The translations under genes and the position numbers were made by a program. This document shows, one piece after another, positions 1 through 8,184 of a stretch of DNA of 44,637 nt. Within the stretch, counting starts at the first letter, position 1. Each line of letters opens with the position of its first letter. Origin of the DNA: Cryobacterium frigoriphilum (GTDB lineage: Bacteria; Actinomycetota; Actinomycetes; Actinomycetales; Microbacteriaceae); contig NZ_SOHE01000051.1 in assembly GCF_004403305.1 (NCBI RefSeq), positions 1 to 44,637 on the forward strand, read 5' to 3'. The notes under the pieces are model-generated. The model worked only from the letters and a program-made list of their open reading frames with translations. It searched no databases and was not told where the DNA came from.

Positions 1-162
1 GCCGATCTGTTCAAGACCATCGAGAAGTGCGAGCGATTCATCATCGGCGACCAGCGGGAAGACGAGTCCCTCGAGAGCGTTGGCGAGGAGTTCGTTGATT
101 TGAGCGAGGCGTGAAACCGGATCGTGGTCGGCATCTGTGTCCGACGGGAGTGTCTGTGACAT
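1..162 (-). CDS. N-terminal fragment, possibly DUF222/HNH endonuclease-type protein
   Basis: Only the first 54 codons lie in the window; the gene runs off the left edge. The chosen ATG at 162 gives an acidic, helical N-terminus with the segment SRLAQINELLANALEG followed by a region ending LLDGLEQIG. An ATG at 170 sits closer to the GGAG at 176-179, but its frame gives a Ser/Arg-rich product without protein character, so I prefer 162. The pattern of a short polar leader, then an amphipathic helix, resembles the start of the DUF222-HNH proteins that are numerous in Microbacteriaceae. This is a resemblance only; the diagnostic HNH part lies outside the window. Confidence 0.4.
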   Translation of the reverse strand, partial: MSQTLPSDTDADHDPVSRLAQINELLANALEGLVFPLVADDESLALLDGLEQIG

Positions 163-189
163 ATACTCATTTTACTCCTGAATGGACAA

Positions 190-232
190 AAATACCAGAG
201 AAACTCAAGAACTTTTTCTGAGTCTGGTATTT
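190..232. repeat. 10-bp perfect inverted repeat upstream of the gene at 162
   Basis: AAATACCAGA (190-199) and its exact reverse complement TCTGGTATTT (223-232) are separated by 23 bases, in one of the few A/T-rich patches of the window. It lies 28-70 bases upstream of the leftward start codon at 162. It could be an operator or a stem-loop; the loop is long for a terminator and there is no adjacent T run. Confidence 0.45.
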
Positions 233-383
233 ATCGACACCCCGAGTAGCGGCCTGTTCGGCTGGCTGAGCGTGCTGCAGAAGCTCCCGCACTCGGAGTC
301 TGAAACGCATCTTTTCAACCCGAGCCTCTCACCACCCACCGACACTCCACACCCATGCTCTGCACTCGACACGTCGCACCTGG

Positions 384-425
384 CACCCCGCACCCCACAC
401 CCCACACCCCACACCCCACACCCCA
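384..425. repeat. 7-bp microsatellite, about six units of CACCCCA
   Basis: Six consecutive heptamers (the first is CACCCCG, the rest CACCCCA) run from 384 to 425 with no interruption. It lies in non-coding sequence. Such arrays are slippage-prone, so length variation between isolates is expected. Confidence 0.8.
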
Positions 426-678
426 CAACCGGCACCTCGGCAGCCGGTACCCCGGCGGCCAGCGCCGCGGCACGACCGCGCGTTGCTGCATCGCTCACGA
501 AAACCGAGACGGCGGCGACTGCCCACTGCCAGTCATTGAGGCCGCCGAAAAACCGGTTGGTGGCCGCTTCTCGCCATCGGATATCGTGCCTGCCGACACC
601 GGTCTTCGTGTGCGCAAGACGACACGACCAGGAGTCAAGAAACACACCACGGGGCGGCCGAGAACACGCCGCGCGATT

Positions 679-1071
679 TTACTGCAGCAGGCCGATGATC
701 GTGCCCATCACCGTGAACGACACGAGGGAGTACGAGCCATTGATGTAAAACAGCGTGAGGCTGCGCCGCTCGAAGAGGTAGTTCACCCCGAAGGCCGCCG
801 CCACGAACGTGGTGCCGGTCGTAATTCCGGCGAAGACGCCAAACCCGAGGCCACCGTCCCCGATGAATGCCGCGAGGCTCGCCGCCATCACGAACGCGAG
901 CGCGAATGCCGCCCCGAAGATGCGGAAGGCGCCGGTTTGCAGTTGTTCGTCGGTGACTCCGGCCTCGCGCTGCCACGACTTGGCGAACAGCGTCGAATAC
1001 CAGAGCGCGCCGATAGAAAAGTTGGACAGCGCTGCGATCAGCACCGCGAGCCAGTTGATCGACACGTCCAT
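679..1071 (-). CDS. DUF1761 family membrane protein
   Basis: A 130-residue integral membrane protein with about four hydrophobic segments. It begins with INWLAVLIAALSNF and GALWYS, the pattern typical of DUF1761 proteins (family assignment from memory of its consensus), and ends with a further helix after LFYINGSYSLVSF. The ATG at 1071 has a GGAG about seven bases upstream. It stands alone, leftward, with a palindrome-containing spacer separating it from icd. The biochemical role of the family is unknown to me. Confidence 0.8.
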   Translation of the reverse strand: MDVSINWLAVLIAALSNFSIGALWYSTLFAKSWQREAGVTDEQLQTGAFRIFGAAFALAFVMAASLAAFIGDGGLGFGVFAGITTGTTFVAAAFGVNYLFERRSLTLFYINGSYSLVSFTVMGTIIGLLQ

Positions 1072-1277
1072 GACGACTCCTTCGGGTGAGACTCACGCAT
1101 CGTGCAGCATGCGCACAGAGTAGTCCCGCCGGGTCTTCAGCGCTGCAACCGGGACGCGCACGCGCGGCACCCACACCCGACCATCGCTGCGCTCACGCTC
1201 CGACGAGGGTACCCGTCACCACGCGAAGCGTCGCGGATGCCCCCTGCCCCACTTCACTCCCCCCTGGCGCGTTAATC

Positions 1278-1338
1278 CGCGAAAGCGGGTGAAGCGTCGG
1301 TTAGCGAGTGCCTAACTGACGGTTCACCCGCTTTCGCG
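1278..1338. terminator. 61-bp near-perfect palindrome downstream of icd
   Basis: The arms 1278-1293 (CGCGAAAGCGGGTGAA) and 1323-1338 (TTCACCCGCTTTCGCG) are exact reverse complements. The symmetry continues inward with two mismatches to give a stem of about 27 bp around a 7-base loop at 1305-1311. It lies 49 bases past the icd stop codon on the leftward strand. There is no T run, so a factor-independent terminator is uncertain; a barrier or mRNA 3'-end stabiliser is equally possible. Confidence 0.55.
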
Positions 1339-1339
1339 A

Positions 1340-1380
1340 GCAGGTGCAGAGCAGGTGCAGAGCAGATGCAGATGCAGGTG
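1340..1380. repeat. short degenerate tandem repeat (GCAGGTGCAGA-like)
   Basis: About three to four imperfect 11-base units of the type GCAGGTGCAGA lie between the palindrome and the icd stop codon. The units degrade toward the right (GCAGATGCA, GATGCAGGTG). It is non-coding. Confidence 0.6.
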
Positions 1381-1386
1381 GTGTGG

Positions 1387-2604
1387 CTACTTACCCAGGC
1401 GCGCCTGCAGGTTCTCGGCGAGCGAGGCGAGGAACTCCTCGGTCGTCTGGTACGCCTGCTGCGGGCCGACCAGCAGCGCGAGGTCCTTGGTCATCTTGCC
1501 GCTCTCGACGGTCTTGATGACGACATCTTCGAGGGTCAGCGCGAACTCGGCCAGGGCCGGGTTGTTGTCGAGCTTGGCGCGGTGGGAGAGGCCCCGGGTC
1601 CAGGCGTAGATCGACGCGATCGGGTTCGTCGAGGTGGGCTTGCCGAGCTGGTGCTGGCGGTAGTGACGCGTCACGGTGCCGTGGGCGGCCTCTGCCTCGA
1701 CGATCTTGCCGTCGGGCGTGGAGAGCACGCTCGTCATCAGGCCGAGCGAGCCGAAGCCCTGCGCGACGGTATCGGACTGCACGTCACCGTCGTAGTTCTT
1801 GCAGGCCCACAGGTAGCCACCCTCCCACTTCATGGCCGACGCGACCATGTCGTCGATCAGGCGGTGCTCATAGGTGAGGCCGGCCGCTTCGTAGCCGGCC
1901 TTGAACTCGGTGTCGAAGATGTCCTGGAAGATGTCCTTAAAACGACCGTCATAGGCCTTCAGGATGGTGTTCTTGGTCGACAGGTACACCGGAACGTTGC
2001 GCTCGAGGCCGTAGGCCAGGGTGGCGCGCGCGAAGTCGGTGATCGACGAGTCGAGGTTGTACATGCCCATTGCGACGCCGTCGCCGGGCGCGTTGAAGAC
2101 CTCGAAGGTCGACGCCTTGCTGCCGTCTTCCGGGGTGAAGGTCATGCTGAGCGTGCCCTTGCCCTGAAAACGGAAGTTGGTGGCCTTGTACTGGTCGCCG
2201 TAGGCGTGGCGGCTGATGATGATCGGCTTGTTCCAGCCGGGCACGAGGCGCGGGATGTTGCTGATGACGATCGGTTCGCGGAAGATGGTGCCGCCGAGAA
2301 TGTTGCGGATCGTGCCGTTGGGCGAGAGCCACATCTTCTTGAGGCCGAATTCTTCGACGCGGGCCTCGTCGGGGGTGATGGTTGCGCACTTGACGCCGAC
2401 CCCGTGCTTCTCGATGGCGTGAGCCGCATCGATGGTGATCTGGTCGTTGGTCTCGTCGCGCTTCTGGATCGAGAGGTCGTAATACTCGAGGTCAATGTCG
2501 AGGTAGGGGTGGATGAGCGTGTCCTTGATGGCATGCCAAATGATGCGCGTCATCTCGTCGCCGTCAAGTTCAACGACCGTTCCTTCAACCTTAATCTTCG
2601 ACAA
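1387..2604 (-). CDS. icd: NADP-dependent isocitrate dehydrogenase
   Basis: Catalyses oxidative decarboxylation of isocitrate to 2-oxoglutarate with NADP+ in the TCA cycle (cytosol). The 405-residue product is the homodimeric type shared with eukaryotic cytosolic enzymes: it starts [19 protein letters not shown], carries [13 protein letters not shown] with the metal-binding aspartates, then [10 protein letters not shown] and [13 protein letters not shown] chose the TTG at 2604: it is preceded by a strong GGAGGAG and matches the usual family N-terminus. The open frame continues about 95 codons upstream, but that part has no family similarity. An 18-bp inverted repeat at 2670-2687 overlaps the likely -35 region and recurs upstream of sucC. 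Confidence 0.95.
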   Translation of the reverse strand: MSKIKVEGTVVELDGDEMTRIIWHAIKDTLIHPYLDIDLEYYDLSIQKRDETNDQITIDAAHAIEKHGVGVKCATITPDEARVEEFGLKKMWLSPNGTIRNILGGTIFREPIVISNIPRLVPGWNKPIIISRHAYGDQYKATNFRFQGKGTLSMTFTPEDGSKASTFEVFNAPGDGVAMGMYNLDSSITDFARATLAYGLERNVPVYLSTKNTILKAYDGRFKDIFQDIFDTEFKAGYEAAGLTYEHRLIDDMVASAMKWEGGYLWACKNYDGDVQSDTVAQGFGSLGLMTSVLSTPDGKIVEAEAAHGTVTRHYRQHQLGKPTSTNPIASIYAWTRGLSHRAKLDNNPALAEFALTLEDVVIKTVESGKMTKDLALLVGPQQAYQTTEEFLASLAENLQARLGK

Positions 2605-2669
2605 TGGCTTCTCCTCCGGGGTTCGACGGCCCACTATGGCCATCTGCAAGCCTACTAGAGAGTAAGAAC

Positions 2670-2687
2670 TATCTTGACATCGAGATA
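2670..2687 (-). promoter_or_regulatory. inverted repeat operator candidate upstream of icd
   Basis: TATCTTGACATCGAGATA reads as two 8-base arms (TATCTTGA / TCGAGATA) around CA with a single mismatch. It ends 66 bases upstream of the icd TTG. A TAGGCT box at 2654-2649 on the leftward strand lies about 17 bases downstream of the position where the dyad would replace the -35 element, so a bound protein would probably block or modulate transcription. The same core occurs upstream of sucC at 20054-20065. The cognate regulator is not in the window. Confidence 0.55.
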
Positions 2688-2759
2688 CATTCCCCCTTTC
2701 GGGGTGGTTCCGACCCCCGGAAGCGCTCCGATCGGGTACCGGCGACCCCGAGCGCGCAG

Positions 2760-2765
2760 TAGCCT
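2760..2765 (+). promoter_or_regulatory. -10 box for leaderless transcript of the GNAT gene
   Basis: TAGCCT lies six bases upstream of the ATG at 2772, and there is no Shine-Dalgarno sequence. With the usual 6-7 base spacing, transcription would start at or next to the A of the ATG. Confidence 0.5.
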
Positions 2766-2771
2766 GAACAC

Positions 2772-3224
2772 ATGGGTGAGCTGAGACTGGAAGAACTGTC
2801 CGCACGTAACATCGTTGCCGCCAACAACCTGAGCCTGAAACCGGGACAGGAAGCGTTCGTGGCGCCCGTCTCCTACTCAGTGGCCGCATCCGTCATTAAT
2901 CCCGCAACCGCGTGGCAGCGTGTCGTGCTGCTCGACGGCCAGGTCGCCGGATTCATTCACGGCAATTTCGACCCCGAATCCGAGCACGAAGAGTTTCGGG
3001 CCTGCATCTGGCGCATCAACGTGGATGCCGGCCTGCAGGGCCAGGGAGTGGGCAAGTTCGCCTCCGACGCCCTCGCCGAAGAGGCCCGCGCCCGTGGCTT
3101 CGACCACATCAACGTCATCTGGGAGCCCGGAGAAGACGGCCCCGGCGCCTTCTTCCACCGCATCGGCTTTGTCGACGTGGGCGAGACCCAGTACGGCGAA
3201 ACCATCGGCGCCCTGCAGCTCTAA
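2772..3224 (+). CDS. GNAT family N-acetyltransferase
   Basis: A 150-residue acetyl-CoA-dependent N-acetyltransferase. Strand beta-4 and the pyrophosphate-binding loop are visible as [20 protein letters not shown], with the Q-x-x-G-x-G pattern (QGQGVG, roughly residues 88-93), followed by the helix [11 protein letters not shown]. The C-terminal part contains the usual [11 protein letters not shown] motif, where Tyr/Phe-rich residues close the active site. The general shape recalls SpeG/PaiA-type polyamine or small-molecule acetyltransferases, but the substrate cannot be read from the sequence. It is divergent from icd and is followed after 15 bases by the alkyltransferase-like gene, so the two may be cotranscribed. 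Confidence 0.88.
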   Translation: MGELRLEELSARNIVAANNLSLKPGQEAFVAPVSYSVAASVINPATAWQRVVLLDGQVAGFIHGNFDPESEHEEFRACIWRINVDAGLQGQGVGKFASDALAEEARARGFDHINVIWEPGEDGPGAFFHRIGFVDVGETQYGETIGALQL

Positions 3225-3239
3225 CCGTTTCGAGAGCGG

Positions 3240-3593
3240 ATGCCCATGGCCGGGTCTTCGGACGTCACCGAGCCGCCGCGCGGCGAGGCCTTCGCCGAGC
3301 ACGTGCTCGCGATCGTCGAGTCGATCCCGCCCGGGCGAGTGATGACCTACGGCGACATCGCCGCGGTACTGGGCAGCCGTGCGGCACGCACGGTCGGCCA
3401 GATCCTCGCTCACAGCGGCGGCAGCGTGCCGTGGTGGCGCGTGGTGCGGCACGGCGGACATCCGCCGCCCGGCCTCGACGGGCGGGCCCGCGCACACTAC
3501 GGCGCCGAGGGCACTCCTCTCGTCGATGCGACGACGGATGCCGGCTTCCGCGTCGACTACGCCGCCGCCCGTTGGTCCCCCGACCGGTCCTGA
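3240..3593 (+). CDS. alkyltransferase-like protein (ATL, MGMT family without active-site Cys)
   Basis: A 117-residue protein with the DNA-binding domain of O6-alkylguanine-DNA alkyltransferases: the recognition-helix region PGRVMTYGDIAAVLGSRAARTVGQ includes the arginine-finger segment. The methyl-acceptor motif PCHRV of true MGMT is replaced by PWWRVV, so the acceptor Cys is Trp. In the ATL family such proteins bind O6-alkylguanine and flag it for nucleotide excision repair without transferring the alkyl group (family knowledge). ATLs usually read PWHRV; here the His is also Trp. The start is taken as the ATG at 3240; an in-frame ATG two codons later is an alternative. Confidence 0.88.
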   Translation: MPMAGSSDVTEPPRGEAFAEHVLAIVESIPPGRVMTYGDIAAVLGSRAARTVGQILAHSGGSVPWWRVVRHGGHPPPGLDGRARAHYGAEGTPLVDATTDAGFRVDYAAARWSPDRS

Positions 3594-3730
3594 CCGACTC
3601 GCGGCACTCCTGAGCTCTCGCGGCACTCCTTCAGCTCTCGCGGCACTCCTCAGGCTCTCGCGGCACTCGTTCGAACGAGTGCCGGCTCGCGCAACGAGTG
3701 CCGCGACGCACCCGCCGGGATTCGAGCGGC
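3594..3730. repeat. intergenic cluster of GGCACTC repeats with 24-bp perfect palindrome
   Basis: Between two convergent genes lie four direct copies of CTCGCGGCACTC spaced about 20 bases apart (about 3599-3668) and two inverted copies (GAGTGCCG) at about 3677 and 3697. The fourth direct copy and the first inverted copy join into a perfect 24-bp palindrome, 3661-3684, centred on TTCGAA. The same words fill the intergenic region 17480-17780. It may act as a bidirectional terminator, though there is no T run. Confidence 0.7.
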
Positions 3731-5536
3731 CTAGACCAGGGAGTCCCGCCAGGCGGCGTGCAGCTGCGCGAACCGCCCGGTACCGGCGATGAGCTCGTTC
3801 GGGGTGCCGTCTTCGACGATCTTGCCGTGTTCCATGACGAGCACCCGATCGGCGATCGCGACCGTCGACAGCCGGTGCGCGATGATCACCGCGGTGCGGT
3901 CGCTCAACAGCGTCTGCAGCGCCTCTTGCACGAGCCGTTCGCTGGGAATATCGAGCGACGAGGTGGCCTCGTCGAGGATGAGCACGGCAGGGTCGGCGAG
4001 AAAGGCTCGCGCGAACGAGATCAGTTGGCGCTGCCCGGCCGAGACCCGCCCGCCGCGTTTGTTCACGTCGGTGTCGTAGCCGCCCGGCAGCTGCGAGATG
4101 AAACCGTCGGCGCCCACGGCACGCGCGGCCGCCCTGATTTCGTCGCGCGAGGCATCCGGTTTGCCGATCGCGATGTTCTCTGCGACGCTGCCGCTGAACA
4201 GGTACGCCTCCTGGGTGACCATGACGATCGCCCGGCGCAGGTCTTTGGGGTGCAGGTCGCGCAGGTCGACGCCATCGAGCAGCACGCAGCCCTCGCTCGG
4301 GTCGTAGAAACGGCTCATGAGCTTGGCGAGCGTGGACTTACCGGCGCCCGTCGACCCCACCAGAGCGATGGTCTGCCCCGAGGGAATCTCGAGGTCGAAG
4401 TGCGGCAGCACCACTCGATCGGTCTTGTAGGCGAACTGCACGTTCTCGAAGGACACCGTGCCCTTCGCCTTCCACAGGTCGACGGGGGTGGTCGGGTCGG
4501 GCACGCCCGGGCGCTCTTCGAGCACACCGGAGATCTTCTCGAGCGCGGCCGCGGCCGACTGGTAGGAGTTGTAGAACATCGCCATCTCTTCGACCGGGTC
4601 GAAGAAGCGGCGTGTGTAGAGCAGCGTCGCGAGCAGGGCACCGATCAACAGGTCGCCCTCGACCACGCGGAAGCCGCCGACGAGAAGCACAGCGGCGACG
4701 GTGACGTTGCCGATCAGCACGAGACCAGGGTCGAAGACACCGAACAGCTGGATCACCCGGGCGTTCACGTCGCGGTAGCTCTCGACGAGGCCCCCGAACT
4801 GCTTCTCGTTGCGTTTCTCCTTGCGGAACGCCTTCACGGCGCGGATGCCGGTCATCGTCTCGACGAAGTGCACGATCAGGCTCGCCGAGGCGACCCGCGA
4901 CTGCCGGAACAGGGTCTGCGAGCGCACCTGGAACCAGCGTGTGAGCACGGCGAGCGGAATCAGCGCGCCGAACAGCACGAGCCCGCTCGTGCCGTCAACG
5001 AGAAAGAGCGCGATCGCGGTGAAGAGCATGTAGAGCACGCCCTGCACGAGCTGATTGATGCCCGAGTCGAGCAGCTCACGGATGGCGTCAAGATCGCTGG
5101 TCTGCCGGGAGATGATGCGCCCGGAGGTGTAGGACTCGTGAAACTCGAGGCTGAGCTTCTGGGTGTGTAGAAACACCCGTTTGCGCAGGTCGATGAGCAC
5201 GCTCTGGCTGACCCGCGCGGCGAGCACGGTGTACCAGGCGATCAAAAGCGCACCACAGACACCGGTGACGAGGTAGACCGCGCCGGCCGCGCCGAGCGGA
5301 ACCCAGTCGTTGTTCAGCAGTGCGGGCAGCCCGCGGTCGATGCCCAGCGCGATGAGCGCCGGGCCGGCGACCTGGGCGGCAGTCGAGACGACCACGACGA
5401 GCATCGCGAGGATGACCTGCCCACGCACCGGGCGCAGCAGGGATCCGAGCAGGCGCAGCGAGCGCGCACGAATCTGGCGGCTCTCGGCCTTGGTGAAATC
5501 GTGGCGTTCCTCGCCGGCTACTCCGGTGACGCTCAC
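3731..5536 (-). CDS. ABC exporter subunit 2 (TMD-NBD, canonical Walker B Glu)
   Basis: A 601-residue half-transporter: six transmembrane helices in residues about 35-320, then a nucleotide-binding domain. Visible motifs are Walker [10 protein letters not shown], signature VSAGQRQ (instead of LSGGQ), Walker [12 protein letters not shown] with the catalytic Glu, and the H-loop IIAHRLST. It starts with GTG at 5536, and GTGA overlaps the stop of the upstream ABC gene by 4 bp, so the two are translationally coupled and surely form one heterodimer. The pair resembles the Rv1273c/Rv1272c-type exporters of actinobacteria. The substrate (drug, lipid or peptide) is not evident. Confidence 0.92.
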   Translation of the reverse strand: MSVTGVAGEERHDFTKAESRQIRARSLRLLGSLLRPVRGQVILAMLVVVVSTAAQVAGPALIALGIDRGLPALLNNDWVPLGAAGAVYLVTGVCGALLIAWYTVLAARVSQSVLIDLRKRVFLHTQKLSLEFHESYTSGRIISRQTSDLDAIRELLDSGINQLVQGVLYMLFTAIALFLVDGTSGLVLFGALIPLAVLTRWFQVRSQTLFRQSRVASASLIVHFVETMTGIRAVKAFRKEKRNEKQFGGLVESYRDVNARVIQLFGVFDPGLVLIGNVTVAAVLLVGGFRVVEGDLLIGALLATLLYTRRFFDPVEEMAMFYNSYQSAAAALEKISGVLEERPGVPDPTTPVDLWKAKGTVSFENVQFAYKTDRVVLPHFDLEIPSGQTIALVGSTGAGKSTLAKLMSRFYDPSEGCVLLDGVDLRDLHPKDLRRAIVMVTQEAYLFSGSVAENIAIGKPDASRDEIRAAARAVGADGFISQLPGGYDTDVNKRGGRVSAGQRQLISFARAFLADPAVLILDEATSSLDIPSERLVQEALQTLLSDRTAVIIAHRLSTVAIADRVLVMEHGKIVEDGTPNELIAGTGRFAQLHAAWRDSLV

Positions 5537-7374
5537 AGCGCCTCCTCCGCTCGTTGGGCCTCGCGTTTGACTTCGTCTTCGAGGCTCGAGATGACGAAGC
5601 TGTAGTGCTCGTTGCTGGCCAGCAGCTCGGAGTGGGTTCCGACCGCGGTGATGCGGCCGTTTTCGAGCAGCGCGACCCGGTCGGCGAGCATCACCGTACT
5701 GGGTCGGTGCGCCACAATGAGGGTCGTGGTGGACACGAGCACCTCGCGCAGCGCCGCCTCGACCAGCGATTCGGTGTTCACGTCGAGCGCGCTCAGCGGG
5801 TCGTCGAGAATCAGCACTGCGGGTTGGGCTGCCACCGCGCGCGCCAACGCGATGCGCTGGCGCTGCCCGCCTGAGAGACTCATGCCCTCCTCACCGACCA
5901 GGGTGTCGACGCCATCGGGAAGGTCGTGCACGAAGCCCGCCTGGGCGATGGTCAGCGCGGAAGCGAGTGCGGCATCCGCTGCCTCGCTGGGTTCGCTGAT
6001 GCCGCTCGCGTCACCGTATTCGGTGCGGCCGAGCAGCACATTGTCGCGCACGGAGGCCGAGAACAGGGTGGCGTCTTCGAAGGCCATCGCGAGGTGGCTG
6101 CGCAGTTCTTCTCGGCCGAGGCTGCGCACGTCGACACCGTCGAGGGTGACGGCGCCGCCGGTGACGTCGTAGAGGCGAGTCGTGAGGGCGGTGAGGGTGC
6201 TCTTACCGGAACCGGTCAGGCCCACGAGGGCCATGGTCTCGCCCGGTTCGAGCACGAGGTCGATGCCGTCGAGCAGGTCGGGAAAGCGCTCGGGTGAGTC
6301 CGCATAGCGAAAGTGCACGTTCTCGAACGCGAGGCGGCCGCGCGGCTGGCTCAGGGTCACCGCGTTCTCGGGGTCGACGATCTCGTTCGGGGTGTCCAAG
6401 ATGTCGAAGAATCGGTCTGTCGCGGTGCGCGCGTCGAACGTCATCGACAGCAAGAATCCGATGGACTCCACCGGAAACCGCAGCACGGTCGCGGTCGCGA
6501 AGAAGGCGGCCAGTTCACCCACGCTGAGGTCACCCTGCGCGGTCAGCCAGACGCCGACAATGAGGCAGATCGCGAACGCCACGTCGGGTACCAGCAGCAG
6601 CCAGAGCCAGATCCCGGCGATCGCGCGGGCCTTCTCGATCTCGGTGCCTCGCAGGTCTTCGGCCTGGGTGGCGAAGTTCTTCAGCGCGAAGGAGCCACGA
6701 CCGAAGGCTTTCAGCACGCGGATGCCGTGCACCGACTCCTCGACGGCCGTCGCGAGGTCGCCGGCCTGGTCCTGGCTGCGCCGCGCGATCACGGAGTACT
6801 TCTCTTCGAAGACATAACCGTAGATCCAGATCGGAATCGAGCAGACGATGAAGATGAGGCCGAGCAGCCAGTTCATCGAGAACAGAATCACGACACCGAC
6901 GATGATGGTGACGAAGTTCACGACGAGCAGCACGAGCCCGAACGACACCCAGCGGCGAATCAGGTTCAGGTCGCTCACGGCGCGGCTGAGCAGCTGGCCG
7001 CTCGGCCAGCGGTCGTGGAACGTGACGGGCAGGTCCTGCAGGCGAGCGTAGAGCCCGTTGCGCATGCGCGCCTCGATGTGGGTGCCCGGGGTCAGCACGA
7101 ACCAGCGGCGCAGGGCGATCATGATGGCCTCGAGGATGCCGAGGCCGAGCACGATCCAGACGGCCGGCCAGATCTCGCTCGGGTCGTTGTTGCCGGTGTT
7201 TATTGAACTGAGCGGGCCGTCGACGAGGCCCGCGAGAACCTGCGGGATGGCGAGGGCCACGAGCCCGGCGAGCAGGGCGGCGAGTGCGCCGAGCGCGAGC
7301 CGTGGCAGTGCCGGGCGGGCATAGGGATAGAGACGAAGCAGGGTGCGGAACGTATTCCGCCGAGTGCTGGGCAT
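5533..7374 (-). CDS. ABC exporter subunit 1 (TMD-NBD, degenerate Walker B)
   Basis: A 613-residue half-transporter, first gene of the exporter pair. The membrane domain occupies about residues 15-310. The NBD has Walker [10 protein letters not shown], a canonical signature LSGGQRQ, and Walker [12 protein letters not shown] in which the catalytic Glu is Asp; the H-loop is IVAHRPST. Its partner has the reverse combination (VSAGQ and Glu). The heterodimer would therefore have one fully consensus ATP site (partner Walker B with this signature) and one doubly degenerate site, as in TM287/288 or BmrCD (family knowledge). Translation starts at ATG 7374 with AGGAC upstream. A TAGTCT box at 7428-7423 could be its -10 element. 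Confidence 0.92.
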   Translation of the reverse strand: MPSTRRNTFRTLLRLYPYARPALPRLALGALAALLAGLVALAIPQVLAGLVDGPLSSINTGNNDPSEIWPAVWIVLGLGILEAIMIALRRWFVLTPGTHIEARMRNGLYARLQDLPVTFHDRWPSGQLLSRAVSDLNLIRRWVSFGLVLLVVNFVTIIVGVVILFSMNWLLGLIFIVCSIPIWIYGYVFEEKYSVIARRSQDQAGDLATAVEESVHGIRVLKAFGRGSFALKNFATQAEDLRGTEIEKARAIAGIWLWLLLVPDVAFAICLIVGVWLTAQGDLSVGELAAFFATATVLRFPVESIGFLLSMTFDARTATDRFFDILDTPNEIVDPENAVTLSQPRGRLAFENVHFRYADSPERFPDLLDGIDLVLEPGETMALVGLTGSGKSTLTALTTRLYDVTGGAVTLDGVDVRSLGREELRSHLAMAFEDATLFSASVRDNVLLGRTEYGDASGISEPSEAADAALASALTIAQAGFVHDLPDGVDTLVGEEGMSLSGGQRQRIALARAVAAQPAVLILDDPLSALDVNTESLVEAALREVLVSTTTLIVAHRPSTVMLADRVALLENGRITAVGTHSELLASNEHYSFVISSLEDEVKREAQRAEEAL

Positions 7375-8184
7375 GGTGTGTCCTGAACGACGGCGTTGTG
7401 CGGCCCGGTCAGGCAGCCTTTCAGACTATGGCCGAACGGGGCTAGACCGCAAATCCCCCGGGTGCATGCCCGGTTGTCGCCGGTCCCCGATATCTCGGCG
7501 CTGTGGATCCACGGCGTGCCGAGGCACCGAACGCCAACAAGCCTTGGCGCAGGCACCGCGCAGCGGCGGAAGTACCGCGCAGCGGCGCAGCTACCGCGCA
7601 GCGCACCCTCAGGAGCCTCCCGCGACGGGGGCGGCCGAGCTACGCGGTAGAACCGCCGCTACGCGGTAGGCGTGCCTGCAGCGCAACGGCGCAGGTACCG
7701 CGCGGCGCGAGAACGCGGCATCCGCTCACCGCACACCCTGGCGCAGGCACCGCGCAGCGGCGGAAGTACCGCGCAGCGGCGCAGCTACCGCGCAGCGCAC
7801 CCTCAGGAGCCTCCCGCGACGGGGGCGGCCGAGCTACGCGGTAGAACCGCCGCTACGCGGTAGGCGTGCCTGCAGCGCAACGGCGCAGGTACCGCGCGGC
7901 GCGAGAACGCGGCATCCGCTCACCGCACACCCTGGCGCAGGCACCGCGCAGCGGCGGAAGTACCGCGCAGCGGCGCAGCTACCGCGCAGCGCACCCTCAG
8001 GAGCCTCCCGCGACGGGGGCGGCCGAGCTACGCGGTAGAACCGCCGCTACGCGGTAGGCGTGCCTGCAGCGCAACGGCGCAGGTACCGCGCGGCGCGAGA
8101 ACGCGGCATAGGCACCGCGCAGCACCCGCGCAGCACCCGAGCAACAGCAGCGGGCGAGCGGATGCAGCGGGCCGGGCCTGCGGG
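7375..8184. other. 810-bp gene-free region dominated by tandem repeats
   Basis: I see no real gene here. The open frames are Arg/Ala-rich and recur as exact copies because they read through the tandem array. About 7375-7540 is unique and should hold the promoter of the ABC genes; 7545-8109 is the 194-bp array; 8110-8184 contains further CCGCGCAGCACC-type fragments and the end of the dehydrogenase gene's 3' flank. Confidence 0.6.
7545..8109. repeat. 194-bp perfect tandem repeat, 2.9 copies
   Basis: Units begin at 7545, 7739 and 7933. I see no differences between copies; the third ends at 8109, 17 bases short of full length. Inside each unit there are direct subrepeats built on TACCGCGCAGCG and inverted versions (CTACGCGGTAG twice, 15-20 bases apart), so each unit can fold extensively. 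The identity of the copies implies recent duplication or ongoing homogenisation. It lies between two same-direction leftward genes, so it is a 3' flank of one and a 5' flank of the other. Confidence 0.9.

Larger units (their letters stand above)
163..678. other. gene-poor intergenic stretch
   Basis: I find no convincing gene in these 516 bases. The open frames here are Pro/His/Arg-rich readings of a C-rich microsatellite and overlap each other on both strands. The stretch contains an A/T-rich dyad near its left end and a 7-bp tandem repeat, listed separately. The A/T-rich part (about 160-240) probably carries the promoter of the leftward gene that starts at 162. Confidence 0.5.
1072..1386. 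other. intergenic region between icd and the DUF1761 gene
   Basis: There is no gene in these 315 bases. They hold a large palindrome and a short tandem repeat, both listed separately, downstream of icd. The rest, about 1075-1270, is GC-rich unique sequence without an evident signal except that it must contain the promoter of the DUF1761 gene. Confidence 0.5.

Noticed and set aside
182..748. Overlapping open frames around the C-rich microsatellite
   Set aside because: They are His/Pro/Thr-rich readings on both strands without a start signal; they are produced by the 7-bp repeat.
1366..2658. 430-residue open frame opposite icd
   Set aside because: Antisense shadow of isocitrate dehydrogenase, with no domain of its own.
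2605..2889. N-terminal extension of icd to 500 residues
   Set aside because: The extra residues are Arg/Pro/Ser-rich and unlike the family; the TTG at 2604 has a strong GGAGGAG and gives the standard length.
7503..8057. Three open frames encoding the same 63-residue Arg/Ala-rich peptide
   Set aside because: They are exact copies because they read through the 194-bp tandem repeat; composition and the absence of ribosome sites argue against coding.
7545..8109. CRISPR array
   Set aside because: The repeats are adjacent 194-bp units with no unique spacers and there are no cas genes.
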